Assembly (NCBI GenBank): GCA_905147135.1
Contig: LR990043.1
Span: 19,407,584-19,471,583, forward strand
Reading direction: 5' to 3'
DNA from: Blastobasis lacticolella
Lineage: Eukaryota; Arthropoda; Insecta; Lepidoptera; Blastobasidae
DNA: 64,000 bases
Shown here: one piece after another, positions 21,693 through 31,785 of the stretch
Layout: the number at the start of each line of letters is the position of its first letter
How positions within the stretch are numbered: position 1 is the stretch's first letter
Translations under genes and position numbers: made by a program
Notes under the pieces: model-generated
Told to the model about the DNA's origin: nothing
Seen by the model: the letters and a program-made list of their open reading frames with translations, nothing else
Database searches by the model: none

Positions 21693-22573
21693 ACTTATTA
21701 CACCCCTTTTTTCGTCAGACTTAAAAGATGAAATCATTTTTTAATGATTATTGCCCATTAGGGGGTTTTGGTTCCATTGTTATCGTGCTCCACATTTGTC
21801 TTTTTCATTTGAAGCATAAATTTAGTTAAGTATATACTTAGTACCTACATATTCATTAACTGCACAAAGTTCCACTCATGGATGGATCAAGGTTGTATTT
21901 GATTATTATTTGTGTTTGACTGTAATCATTTTTAATAGCTTTGTTTACAGAAAAGCTCATTTCCAATGCCGTTATGTTTTTCAGAATATACAATTGAGTC
22001 CCGAGAATAGATTTTGTTCAACAAATAAACTGGGTTCTTATCAACTTAGTAGACAGTCTTCTGCAAGCCCCGCGAACAGTCTATTGAGTGGCGGACTCTG
22101 AAAGGTAAGAGACAACAGTTAATAGAGGCGGCCGAAAGCCTCGATTGAAGTGCAAAAGGTGAAACCAAACCGATATTTTCCACCACAGTCGTGTGCAATT
22201 TTAATTTAAGGATCTTACATATATACACACACACAAATACACACACCCTTACACATATATCCACAAGATAAATATATGGACGCATGTATCTACATGAGAA
22301 AAAAAATTCTCTTTAGTCTTTGGGTTATCATACTGCTAAATGGTTTGATACTCGAAATTTTAAACCGCAGTTTTGAATTGTACTTTTGTAACTAAATTTC
22401 ATTGCTGTAAAACTGTATGGAAATAAATAAATAAAACCACCAATGACCTCTTGACTCATGTCGAAAATCGGCTGAAGAATTGGCAATTGACATGGTATGG
22501 TAGAATATAGAGGTACAGGAAGCAATTTTGTTTGTGCCAATTTTATTTTGCTTTGAAAATATAGGTAGGTATA

Positions 22574-22789
22574 TGTATGGGTTTCTTGCTACCACACACT
22601 TCTTGGATGCTTTGATTATAAATGATAAGGCTAATATCCGACGACTTGGTTTATTGCTTAATAAGTAGTACCACGCGGCTAGGCGTCCGTGTAAGTACTG
22701 ATACAAAAATAGCGCTATGTTCATTATAATAAAATGTTGTTATGTTGTGTTATTGCTGCGTGCGCAGAATACATGCTGTACTTTGTACA
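22574..22789 (-). repeat. 3' LTR of BEL/Pao (unit B)
   Basis: 216 bp, TGTATGGG...TTTGTACA. Reads TAATAAGTAGTACC where the 5' LTR has TAATAAGGAGTACC. I found no other difference. Confidence 0.95.
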
Positions 22790-22866
22790 TGCTCCCGAGG
22801 GAGAAAAATAAACAAAAATAATAAAGTATAGTAAAGTTACAAATAATGTGAACTTAAGAATTTCAT

Positions 22867-25080
22867 TCAAGTATTAAAAATAACTCTTCTTAAAACTGGC
22901 GTCGTCCCTCGCTCCACTCTGGCGGGGTGCGGTGCCGGCGCGGTGGCGGCGGCCACGGCGGCAGTAGCGGCTCGCTTTCTCTTCCATATCGCCAGTGCGC
23001 CCACGATAATTATTGAACCCAGCACTAAATATATGATGGAATAGTGATGGATATCGTGGTAAGATATCTGATCTGTTATTGGCACTTCTTCGGTCTTGAT
23101 GGCTTCTATTTTTTGATGTAAATTCTCTAACATTTGATTGGTTTGGTCTTTAGACAGAGTTTCGTTCCCGTTGAAGGGCTCTATCGTAATATTCAAGATT
23201 CGATTGATGGTAGGAATAGAAAAATCTTCTAAATTGCTTTTCACCTTCAAAGTATTTGTTAATATTCTATGTGTCATAATAGTAAAGTTTTCAGTCTTGA
23301 CAGTGCAGCCTTCTTCGAACTTGATAATATTTGCTTGCGTTAGCTGGACCGCGGACAGCTGATCGCCGCATAGCGTTCTCAGTTCGCACGCGTTGCAACA
23401 ATAATACAAATACGTGTTCATATTATGAAGTGCATACCACTTGTGTTTGCACTCGGCGATGTCTGTTCTGCATTGATTTTTCTTATTTTTTGTACACAAA
23501 TCTTGATAGGAATTCATCTTGAAGATTGGGTTTCTCAGGGCACATAGATAGGTTGATGCGTCTTGATTAATGCAGTTATTTATCTCATTCTGCGAAGTAG
23601 GTATGTATGCATCCTTGTGCAAATTTATCCCAACGTAGTCAGCTGCTGGTGTTACGTATACTGTTTTATTCCCAATCTGTCTCGGAATAGATATTACTTT
23701 GTATAAGTCGAAGTGGTCTCTGCTTATCAGTGGTAACTTGAGCTTAAACAGCTGATAATGTGACGTCATTCTTGTTCTGATTCGCAATAAATTATATATT
23801 TGTAAAATGTCCTTTTGAATGTTTCTTATTGGCAAGGCAAGGTCGTTGCCTAATTGGCTTAACACAGTGCTCAGTTCCTTCTGCAGCTGTTTCGGAGAAA
23901 AAATATGAAAATCTACTTTTCCATTGAAGATATTCGTGATCGTGTCCAGGAGGTTATCTTGAATGTGTTTTAGAGTTGTAAACATATTATTTGCTGCTAT
24001 TGCTGACAGGACGAATTCGTTAGTCCATTCTATCGTGTTTACTTCTGTGCTTAATGTATTTATAGCTTTATCTAAATTTGATATGTGGTGATTAAATAAA
24101 TTAGATTGGTTATTTATTGCTTCTTGTGTTCTCTTTAGTAAATTAAATTCCGCTTCCACGATTGAAGTCTGGTTCTTCCACAGTAATTGAATATGTTTTT
24201 GGTTCAGCTTGATTAGATCAATGTCCTTGCTGTATTGTTCTGCGAATTGTTCGTCCAATACTCCGAAAAGGGCCCGCGCGACGCTGCCCACAGCGTTGAT
24301 AAGGCCGCGCCTGCGCCGCGTTATAGAGTGATGATGCAGTAATACTTCATTATAGTGCTCGAGTTCGGAGAATTTATGTTGTGTTTGTAGCATGATAACT
24401 TCACAATTTGTTATGTTTTTTATTTTACTACAGATGTAGTCTAAATGTCGAGCGTATTTTATGTAGGCTGATGTTCCTTCCCAGTAAGGGTTTAAATCAT
24501 AATAAATTATGACATTCCATTCATCTCGTATGATTTGTAAATTTGCCATTTTGTCGAGATATATAGATTGGTTGCTATTAAGAGCTGTGATTTGATGACA
24601 GCAGCAGTTTGTTAGAAGTGTCATAAAGTACATTAAAGTGAGCAGAATTGTCTTCAAACTTGAATGCTCTCGCTTCTTGGTACAATGTTTTGCTTTTTCT
24701 TGACAATTAAATTCTTGCTCGTTCACTGGTAGTTTAGACAGTTTGATCACAGGCCGTTTTAGGAGCCCATTTTTGGTTTTTAACGTCACTACTCTGACGT
24801 AGCCATCCTTTCCGGGGTGTAGTTCCACTACTCGTCCCATAGACCACTTTCCTGGTGGCAGATTGGCGTCGTTGATAATTACTACGTCGTCAACTTTTAT
24901 ATTTTCCGTAGGCGACTTCCATTTTGATCTTGCTGAGAGTTGTGTTAAATATTCTTCACGCCATCTTCGCCATATGTCTTTAAAAATGCGTTGTGTAAAT
25001 TCCCATCTCGTCCTTTCATCCTTTTCGGTATCTAATATTGTTAAAGTTGGTCCGCTAGCAAGAAAATGTGATGGGGTCAA
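22867..25080 (-). CDS. env: BEL/Pao pol C-terminal end fused to fusion-protein-like env (unit B)
   Basis: The open stretch has 737 codons, and its first codon is TTG, so it is not an independent start. It is the frame-shifted continuation of pol. Residues 1-120 resemble the post-integrase DUF5641 region (VDDVVIINDANLPPGKW). A hydrophobic signal-like segment follows (about 142-161), then an ectodomain with many cysteines and Asn-x-Ser/Thr sites, a furin-type RRRR site (255-258) followed by a glycine-rich hydrophobic segment, a long helical heptad region, and a transmembrane helix (about 681-699) with a basic tail. This layout resembles baculovirus F-like envelope proteins. Whether it was ever used for cell exit or entry is unknown. 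It is open but separated from the pol frame by the 10 bp duplication. Confidence 0.88.
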   Translation of the reverse strand: MTPSHFLASGPTLTILDTEKDERTRWEFTQRIFKDIWRRWREEYLTQLSARSKWKSPTENIKVDDVVIINDANLPPGKWSMGRVVELHPGKDGYVRVVTLKTKNGLLKRPVIKLSKLPVNEQEFNCQEKAKHCTKKREHSSLKTILLTLMYFMTLLTNCCCHQITALNSNQSIYLDKMANLQIIRDEWNVIIYYDLNPYWEGTSAYIKYARHLDYICSKIKNITNCEVIMLQTQHKFSELEHYNEVLLHHHSITRRRRGLINAVGSVARALFGVLDEQFAEQYSKDIDLIKLNQKHIQLLWKNQTSIVEAEFNLLKRTQEAINNQSNLFNHHISNLDKAINTLSTEVNTIEWTNEFVLSAIAANNMFTTLKHIQDNLLDTITNIFNGKVDFHIFSPKQLQKELSTVLSQLGNDLALPIRNIQKDILQIYNLLRIRTRMTSHYQLFKLKLPLISRDHFDLYKVISIPRQIGNKTVYVTPAADYVGINLHKDAYIPTSQNEINNCINQDASTYLCALRNPIFKMNSYQDLCTKNKKNQCRTDIAECKHKWYALHNMNTYLYYCCNACELRTLCGDQLSAVQLTQANIIKFEEGCTVKTENFTIMTHRILTNTLKVKSNLEDFSIPTINRILNITIEPFNGNETLSKDQTNQMLENLHQKIEAIKTEEVPITDQISYHDIHHYSIIYLVLGSIIIVGALAIWKRKRAATAAVAAATAPAPHPARVERGTTPVLRRVIFNT

Positions 25081-25102
25081 ATAATCCAGATTATCAGGAT
25101 CT

Positions 25103-28060
25103 TCAGTTATAGTACAGAGCGGCCTGGAGCGGCCTTAATGTTGCTTCCAATTGTGTTAGAAGGGTAGTAAACTCTTCATAAGTTAATTTTTGTTCGCCCA
25201 GGACTCTGCGTAAATGATATTTTAGGCTTTTGACAGCTGCCTCCCACAACCCTCCGGCGCTGGGCCACGACGGGGCCTGAAAGTGCCATTGTATTTGCAT
25301 TTCTGTCAATTCTTTATAGAAGTCTTGATTTAATATTTCTTTTAGGTTTAGGTATTCTTCCTTCAGTGATCGACTGGCTCCGACAAAATTTGTCCCATTG
25401 TCGGAGTAAATATGACGAGGAGCTCCGCGACGTGCTGAGAATCTTTTCAGGGCTGCTAAAAATGCGTTTGAGCTCATATCTGATACCAACTCCAGGTGAA
25501 CAGCTTTTGTCACCATGCAAATAAATACGGCGATATAGCCTTTTGTCGTCTTAGCTCCTCGTCCTTTGTTGAACTTGATTTCAACGCTGCCAGTGAAATC
25601 CACCCCCGTGTGAGAGAAAGGGCGTGATGGATTTATTCTTGATGCCGGCAGATCACCCATCAGTTGTTGTTGCTTAGTAGGCCGGTGTTTCTTACAAGTT
25701 ACGCATAAGCGTAGGCGTTTTTTAACCGCTCGATTGCTGCCAACGATCCAATAATTTTGTAATAATGAGGAGAGGGTTAGGCGTACTCCTCCGTGGAAGG
25801 TTTGCAGGTGAGCGTGATCGATGAGGAGCTTCGTGAGTCGGCTATCATGTGGTATTATAATGGGGTGTTTCATCGTGTCACTGATGCGTGCATTTTCTAG
25901 TCTTCCGCCGACCCGAAGTACTTCGTTTTCGTCCAGGTACGGATTTCGGTTAAGTATTTTGCTATTATTATTTATGCCTTTATTTGCTTTTAAGTTGCTT
26001 ATTTCCGTTGTAAAATAAGATGCTTGTATGTGCTTGATTATTGCTTCCTTTGCTTCATTTATTTCTTGTAATGTTAAATTTGATGTTTTTTGTCTATTCT
26101 GATTTTTTGTTAGAAATCGCCGGACCCATGCTAGTACGCGAACAGATTTCTTAATTGTGCTGTATTGATTGAGTAGTTGATGGATAATGCTGTCAGCTTC
26201 TTGCTCCGTGACAACATTGACTTGCTGTATTTTTCTAACATCTTCATTTGTTTGATATTTTGGCTGTTCTTTTTCATTTTCAGGTTGGTAGGTAGTGAGC
26301 CACTGCGGCCCTTGCCACCACAGTGGATGATCTTGTAGTTGAGACGCTGTGATTCCCCGGCTGGCACAGTCTGCTGGATTATTGTCTGATTTTACATAGC
26401 GCCAGCAATCCGGAGCAATGACAGCTGTAATTTTTGTTACACGATGAGCAACAAACGGTTTCCATTTGTTTGGGTTTCCTTGGAGCCAACCCAAAACTGC
26501 TGTGGAGTCGGTCCATCCAAATAATTTCATGTTACAGTCTGATAAACACTGCTGAATTTTGTTCATCATTTTCGCAAGTAATTCTGCCCCACACAGTTCC
26601 AACCTAGGTAATGTGTGTTTTTTTTTTTTTGATATTATTCTTGATTTTGCTGCGACTAATGTTATTGCGCTTCCTTTCATGCTAGTTGCTCTGCAATAAA
26701 TGACACATGCGTAGGCTTTTAGCGATGAGTCACAAAAGCCATGGAGTTCGATCTCACATTTTTGCTCTGTATTCAGCCAGCGTGGAATATTTATTTTATT
26801 TATATTTTGGATGTCATTTGTAATTATAATCCACTCTTCATAAGTTCCTTGCGGGACTTTGTCATCCCAGTCTAAATTTGCTTCCCATACTTGTTGAAAC
26901 AACAATTTTAATTTCGTTGTAACTGGAGTCAGCCATCCCAGGGGATCAAAAATCTTCGAAACATTCGACAATAATGCTCGTTTCGTTATGTTTTCACAGG
27001 AAGTGTCTTCTAGTTTGGCGGTGAAAGTAAATTGATCTTGTTGTGGGTTCCAATGTAGGCCTAAAGTTTTTGTAGACCCTGCATATCGAAACTCAAAATT
27101 TTCATGATTTTCAGTTGTATGAACTCCTTCTAATATTTCTTGTGAGTTGCTTGCCCACTTTCTTAGATTGAAGCCGCCAGATTTTAAAATAGTGATTAAT
27201 TCTTGCTGTAATATTTTCGCTTCTTCAATAGAGTAACTTCCACGTAATAAGTCGTCCATGTAAAATGACTCCTCTATCACGCGCGGCGCTTCGCTTGTTG
27301 GATATTTATATTGCTCGTCTCTTGCTAACTGTTTTAATGTCATCATAGCCAAAAAGGGTGCGGCCTTGGTGCCGTATGTGACAGTGGTGAGTTGGTACTC
27401 TTGGAGAAGATGATGTGGAGAATCACGCCATATGATTTTTTGGAATTTTTGATCTGCTTCATGTACCCAAATCTGTCTGAACATCTTCTCGATATCTGCT
27501 GTGAAGACCACTGGATACTGTCTCCATTTTAATATTAAGTTTTGAAGGTCTTGTTGCAGGTTCGGGCCAGTGTACATTAAATAGTTCAAACTTTTCCCGC
27601 TTGTAGTGTATTGCGATCCGTTGTAAACGACGCGCAGTGACGTAGTCTCGGACGAGTCTCGAATAACGCAATGGTGCGGTAGATAGAAGTCGGGCTGCGA
27701 ATTCTCGGTACACAGGTTCATGTGTCCTAGCGCCTTATATTCATTGATGATTTTTTTATATTCTGTTGACACGCGGAGTTGCTTGCTTAATTTGCGTTCT
27801 AGTTGAAGGAATTGTGCGATAGCTTTTTGCTTCGAAGATCCCAACTCTTGCTCGAAGTTAGGTTTTAGAGGTAATCGTACTTCGTATCTGCCATCTTCGA
27901 GTCGTTTTGTTGTTTCTTGATAGAATTAAATGCATCTTTGATCTTCCAATGATAAGGTTGTGTCTTCAGAGATGTCCTCTATTTCCCAGAATTTTTCGAT
28001 GCTCTCCATGTTATTTAATACGACATTGCATTGTAGGGTGTTGACGCTGCCGCATAAAAT
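25103..28060 (-). pseudogene. pol: BEL/Pao pol: reverse transcriptase, RNase H, integrase (unit B)
   Basis: Follows gag in the same frame after the TAG. A second in-frame stop, TAA, lies at 27926-27928. A 913-codon stretch (25103-27844) then holds reverse transcriptase with ADIEKMF and YMDDLL (residues 195-198), RNase H with FCDSS, LPRLELCGAEL and WTDS, and integrase with a histidine/cysteine zinc motif (CVTCKKHRP, about 714-717) and catalytic DFTGS and YSDNGTNFVG. A direct repeat of GAGCGGCCT with period 10 (25117-25136) shifts the frame and ends it at 25103. The C-terminal integrase extension continues in the next frame. Confidence 0.92.
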
Positions 28061-30250
28061 CTAACCCAGGCGCGTCTGTTGAGCGACTGGCGAAGATTGA
28101 TTTGATCTGCAGATGCCTTCCAAGATAATTTTGCTGTATACGTCGGCACCCAAGAGAATATCGACGGGGCGACTGATATTGAAGTCAGGATCGGCTAGGT
28201 TAATGTTTTCTAAATGCTGCCATGATGGTCTTGAGAATGAATAATTAGGTAAATTTTTTATAAGACTTTTCATAATCACGGCATCTGTATTAAATGTGTA
28301 TGCTTCGTTGATGGACTGGCAGTTGATCTTGATACGTCCTTTACTGTTGCTTTCTTTCATGCCGACTCCAGATATAACTCCCTTGCATCTAATTCTCGGC
28401 AATGAAAGGCGTTGATATGCCTTTTCTGTTATAAGTGAGAGCTGTGACCCTTGATCGATGAGGGCACGCATCATAGTATAGGATCCGTCGCTGGTCTGCA
28501 CACGGATAATTGCTGTTGCCAAGAGGATTTCTGGAATGTCGCCTTGCTGCGACACGTGAGAGTGCTGACTTTGCTCGCTTGTTCGTGGCGTGGTAGGCAA
28601 AGCGGCGGCGGCACGGAACGCGCTCAAGTTCTCAAAGGTTTCATGTAATATCGTGTTATGTGCTCCGTTGCATTCGCGGCATCGTTTCGTCGAATAACAT
28701 GTTTTTCCATTATGATTAAAAAGGCAGTTCTGGCATAATTGGAGCTGTGAGATAGTTTTGTACTTTGTAATCGGAGACATCTTCTGGAATTCTTTGCAAT
28801 AATAAATGCCGTGCTTTTCTTTGCATATTGGGCATTTATATATTTTGTTGTTTGTAGTTTCTGCTTGTGAAACTTGCGATTGTTGATTGCTTTGAAATGT
28901 TCGATTGAAATTATTTGGTTTTTGGTATTTAAAATATGGCGCTGATTTTTGTTGAAATGCGATAGATTTTTGCTGAGTATTGGGTTGCTGTTTTCGTCGT
29001 GTAGATTCCAGAGTCGTAAACTTGTTTTCCAGGAATTCAAGGAGGTCATGAAGGGTTGGTAACTCCCTTGGATTGCTTAATGATGCTATGTATTCATTGT
29101 GCGTGTCTGAATCCATCTTCTGCGCCATAATATGTACAACCAATGGGTCCCATGTTGATATATTGACTCCAAAGTTACGGATTGCGTTCAAACACTCGTT
29201 GATTGTATCGTGCATTTTTTCACTTGATCTGATGATTGATGCTGCATATTAGGAAGAGTTAAGAGCGTGTTGACATGTGTACTGAATATTAATTTCCTGT
29301 TATTATATCTGTGGTTCAGCAGCTCCCAGCAGGCTTCATAATTCTCCGAACTGATATGAAGATGTTGTACAATTTTCTCCGCTTCACCCCTTAACTTGCT
29401 TTTTAAAAATTGCATTTTTTGCGCGCTTGACATGAGGTTGTTTCGATGAATTGTTTCCACGAACAAGTCCTTGAAGGAAATCCAATGATGATAATTTCCG
29501 TGAAATGTAGGTACATCCATTTTCGGCGTGATTTGCTCGCGGTTAGATGTGGCCCACATTTTATTGTTGATAGCTTTTTTCGTATTATAAAACATTTTTT
29601 CGTAGGTAAAAAATTCATGCTCATAATCCCAGTTTTCTTCAAACATTTCGCTGTCGATCTCCCAGTGAAGGGAGTCAATTGCTGCCCATCTTGATTGTAA
29701 TGTTTTCAAAACGTCTTCAAATTCCCATTTATCGGAGATATCTTCTAAATTTAAATTATTGATGGTACGTAAGAAAGCCTTAAAATTGCTCTTTTGCTTC
29801 CGAATCAGTTCTTCGTTCTTGCTGGAATTACCTCTTGATGTGGAGGCAAAATATTGTTGTTTCGTTTCCACCGGCTTAGTTTGATCTGCTACCACGGGGA
29901 CTTCCGCGCGAGCTAGGCTAGCGGGGGCTTCCGCGCGAGGCGTGCTTGCTATTTTCGACTCTTCTGGTATTTTATTGCTTATGATGTACTCACGGGTTTT
30001 TTGGTAAAATTCCATTGCGTCTTGATAACATTTTTTCGTGAAGTACGGATGATCACTTGCTTCAAATTGTTTTAATGCTTCATGGTTGGACTTGAACTCC
30101 TCCCAGTATTGATCAAGGATTCTTACGCGTTGATTGATGTATGTTGTTGTTCTACGAACCGTCCTTCTTGAAATTTGATAAAAGCTTCTCCATCTCTGCC
30201 GTAATATCTTGTTGTGTTTGGATGAGGTCTTCCATGTTTGTCAGACTCAT
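28061..30250 (-). pseudogene. gag: BEL/Pao gag-protease (unit B), frameshifted
   Basis: Starts at ATG 30250-30248. A frame change near 30155 follows, with a second at the T run 29215-29220, and a stop at 28061-28063. Recognisable parts are a DUF1759-type capsid region (FHGNYHHWISFKDLF, about residues 168-260 of the intact unit C frame), two cysteine-rich zinc-knuckle-like stretches (CPICKEKHGIYYC and CRECNGAHNTILH) and an aspartic protease with the catalytic pattern IDQGSQLSLI. Gag would form the particle and the protease would process the polyprotein. In BEL/Pao elements gag and pol usually share one frame, which holds here apart from the breaks. Confidence 0.88.
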
Positions 30251-30450
30251 TTTATGTTAACTTGATATTATTATTCACTTGATATACTACTTGATACTTG
30301 ATATAAACTTGATTACTTGATACTTGATATAAACTTGATTGCTTGATTGATGTTGATGACCTTCTCTCAGTGATAGTAAGAGATTGATGCGATGATATTC
30401 GCCTACTCACTTGAGAAGTGGCGTGTTATCACGTAGGTGTTGATTGTCTT

Positions 30451-30466
30451 GATGCTCGAAGGACCA
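30451..30466 (-). promoter_or_regulatory. Candidate primer-binding site (unit B)
   Basis: On the element strand, nine bases inside the 5' LTR, the sequence reads TGGTCCTTCGAGCATC. The leading TGG matches a tRNA CCA end. The priming tRNA was not identified. The unit C copy is at 56024-56039. No convincing polypurine tract is seen next to the 3' LTR. Confidence 0.5.
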
Positions 30467-30475
30467 TAAAGAAGA

Positions 30476-30691
30476 TGTATGGGTTTCTTGCTACCACACA
30501 CTTCTTGGATGCTTTGATTATAAATGATAAGGCTAATATCCGACGACTTGGTTTATTGCTTAATAAGGAGTACCACGCGGCTAGGCGTCCGTGTAAGTAC
30601 TGATACAAAAATAGCGCTATGTTCATTATAATAAAATGTTGTTATGTTGTGTTATTGCTGCGTGCGCAGAATACATGCTGTACTTTGTACA
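30476..30691 (-). repeat. 5' LTR of BEL/Pao (unit B)
   Basis: 216 bp. Expected site of the element's promoter, driving transcription leftward, away from the receptor gene that starts 1.1 kb to the right. Confidence 0.95.
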
Positions 30692-31785
30692 GTATATTTG
30701 AGAGGAAATCGCCTTGTTAATTTTATTTATTTCTTTGTATCAGGCTACAGAGTTTGTATGTTATATGTATAATACATATAACATACAAAATTATAATAAC
30801 AATAAACAATACATTATAGCCTAACAAAATAATAGCTCGCCTTTGTACATCTCTGTTACTGTACTGTATCATTATGTCATGTTTGTGTACAATAAAGAAT
30901 AAAGAATAATATAACCTAAACAACAATACCACCTATTAAATTAACAATAGACTAATAGATAATATAATAATTTTTAAACTAAATTCTAACACTTTTATCT
31001 CTGTGTAATACTTAATGTCGTTTCGGCGGCACCGGAAATTCTGGGTCGCCCACGGAATCGCCGGTACACCACGCCCTTCGGCCAATAATTTAACTCTTTT
31101 ATTAATGTTTACACCGCTCACCCGATTTTAGGAACCCAAATACCTAACATTCGGAGTGGAGCTCGCTGCGCTCGCTCAATTATGGGTTTATGTTATATTT
31201 ATCATGTTTACTCCGCGTGACAGGTGTCATCCGTGACCCCAATATGCCGATCAAGCCGATGTGATAGCTCTATAATACCATCATTAAACCTGCTCTACTA
31301 TACAGCAGCGAGACTTGGGCCCCTACTAGAGCGACACAATGCCGCACGGGAAGGAGAGGCCGGCCCAAGAAACGATGGCTTGACGTAGTCAAGACTAATA
31401 TGCGAGCCAATAAGGTCACCACTAAGGATGCCGAAGGTGGTGGTGGGCAAAGTGTCGCAGAAAACCCTGCGCCCTCGCGTGCCGTGCTGGGGCGCAACCG
31501 GGACATACCGCCAAGATGATGGCGATGACTCCGGGTCCTTTAAGACAAAATTAAAATTATTTGAGCTTGCTACGCTCGCTTATTATTCAATTTGCATTAC
31601 TTTTATCACGAAAATTCTAATTCGCTTGCAGACCGCGTGATGTCGACTGCCAACAACGTACAGTCCGTGTACAGCTCTAGTGACAAGGCGACTTGGCAGG
31701 CCAGTCTAAATAATCATCATGTTACTTTTATTGTACCTAATACTACAGATTTATTTTGCAGATTGTCGAAAGTAAGTGAGCAGCC

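Larger units (their letters stand above)
22574..30691 (-). mobile_element. BEL/Pao LTR retrotransposon with env (unit B), 8118 bp
   Basis: Transcribed leftward. It is bounded by 216 bp LTRs (22574-22789 and 30476-30691), begins TG and ends CA, and is flanked by the 5 bp duplication GTATA (22569-22573 and 30692-30696), a length typical of BEL/Pao. Gene order from right to left is gag, protease, reverse transcriptase, RNase H, integrase, env. The layout, with env following pol, resembles the roo-like env-carrying branch (family knowledge). The LTRs differ at one base. Disabling changes shared with unit C are a gag N-terminal frameshift near 30155, TAG at 28061-28063, TAA at 27926-27928 and a 10 bp duplication at about 25117-25136. 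Private to this copy is a 1 bp loss in a T run at 29215-29220. It cannot be autonomous. Confidence 0.95.

Noticed and set aside
22867..25080. Env as a separate baculovirus gene captured in the genome
   Set aside because: It is continuous with the pol C-terminal region and lies inside the LTRs of a BEL/Pao element, so it is the element's own env.
28451..28648. Short plus-strand open frames across the BEL element
   Set aside because: They are antisense shadows of gag, pol and env, with no start context or motif of their own.
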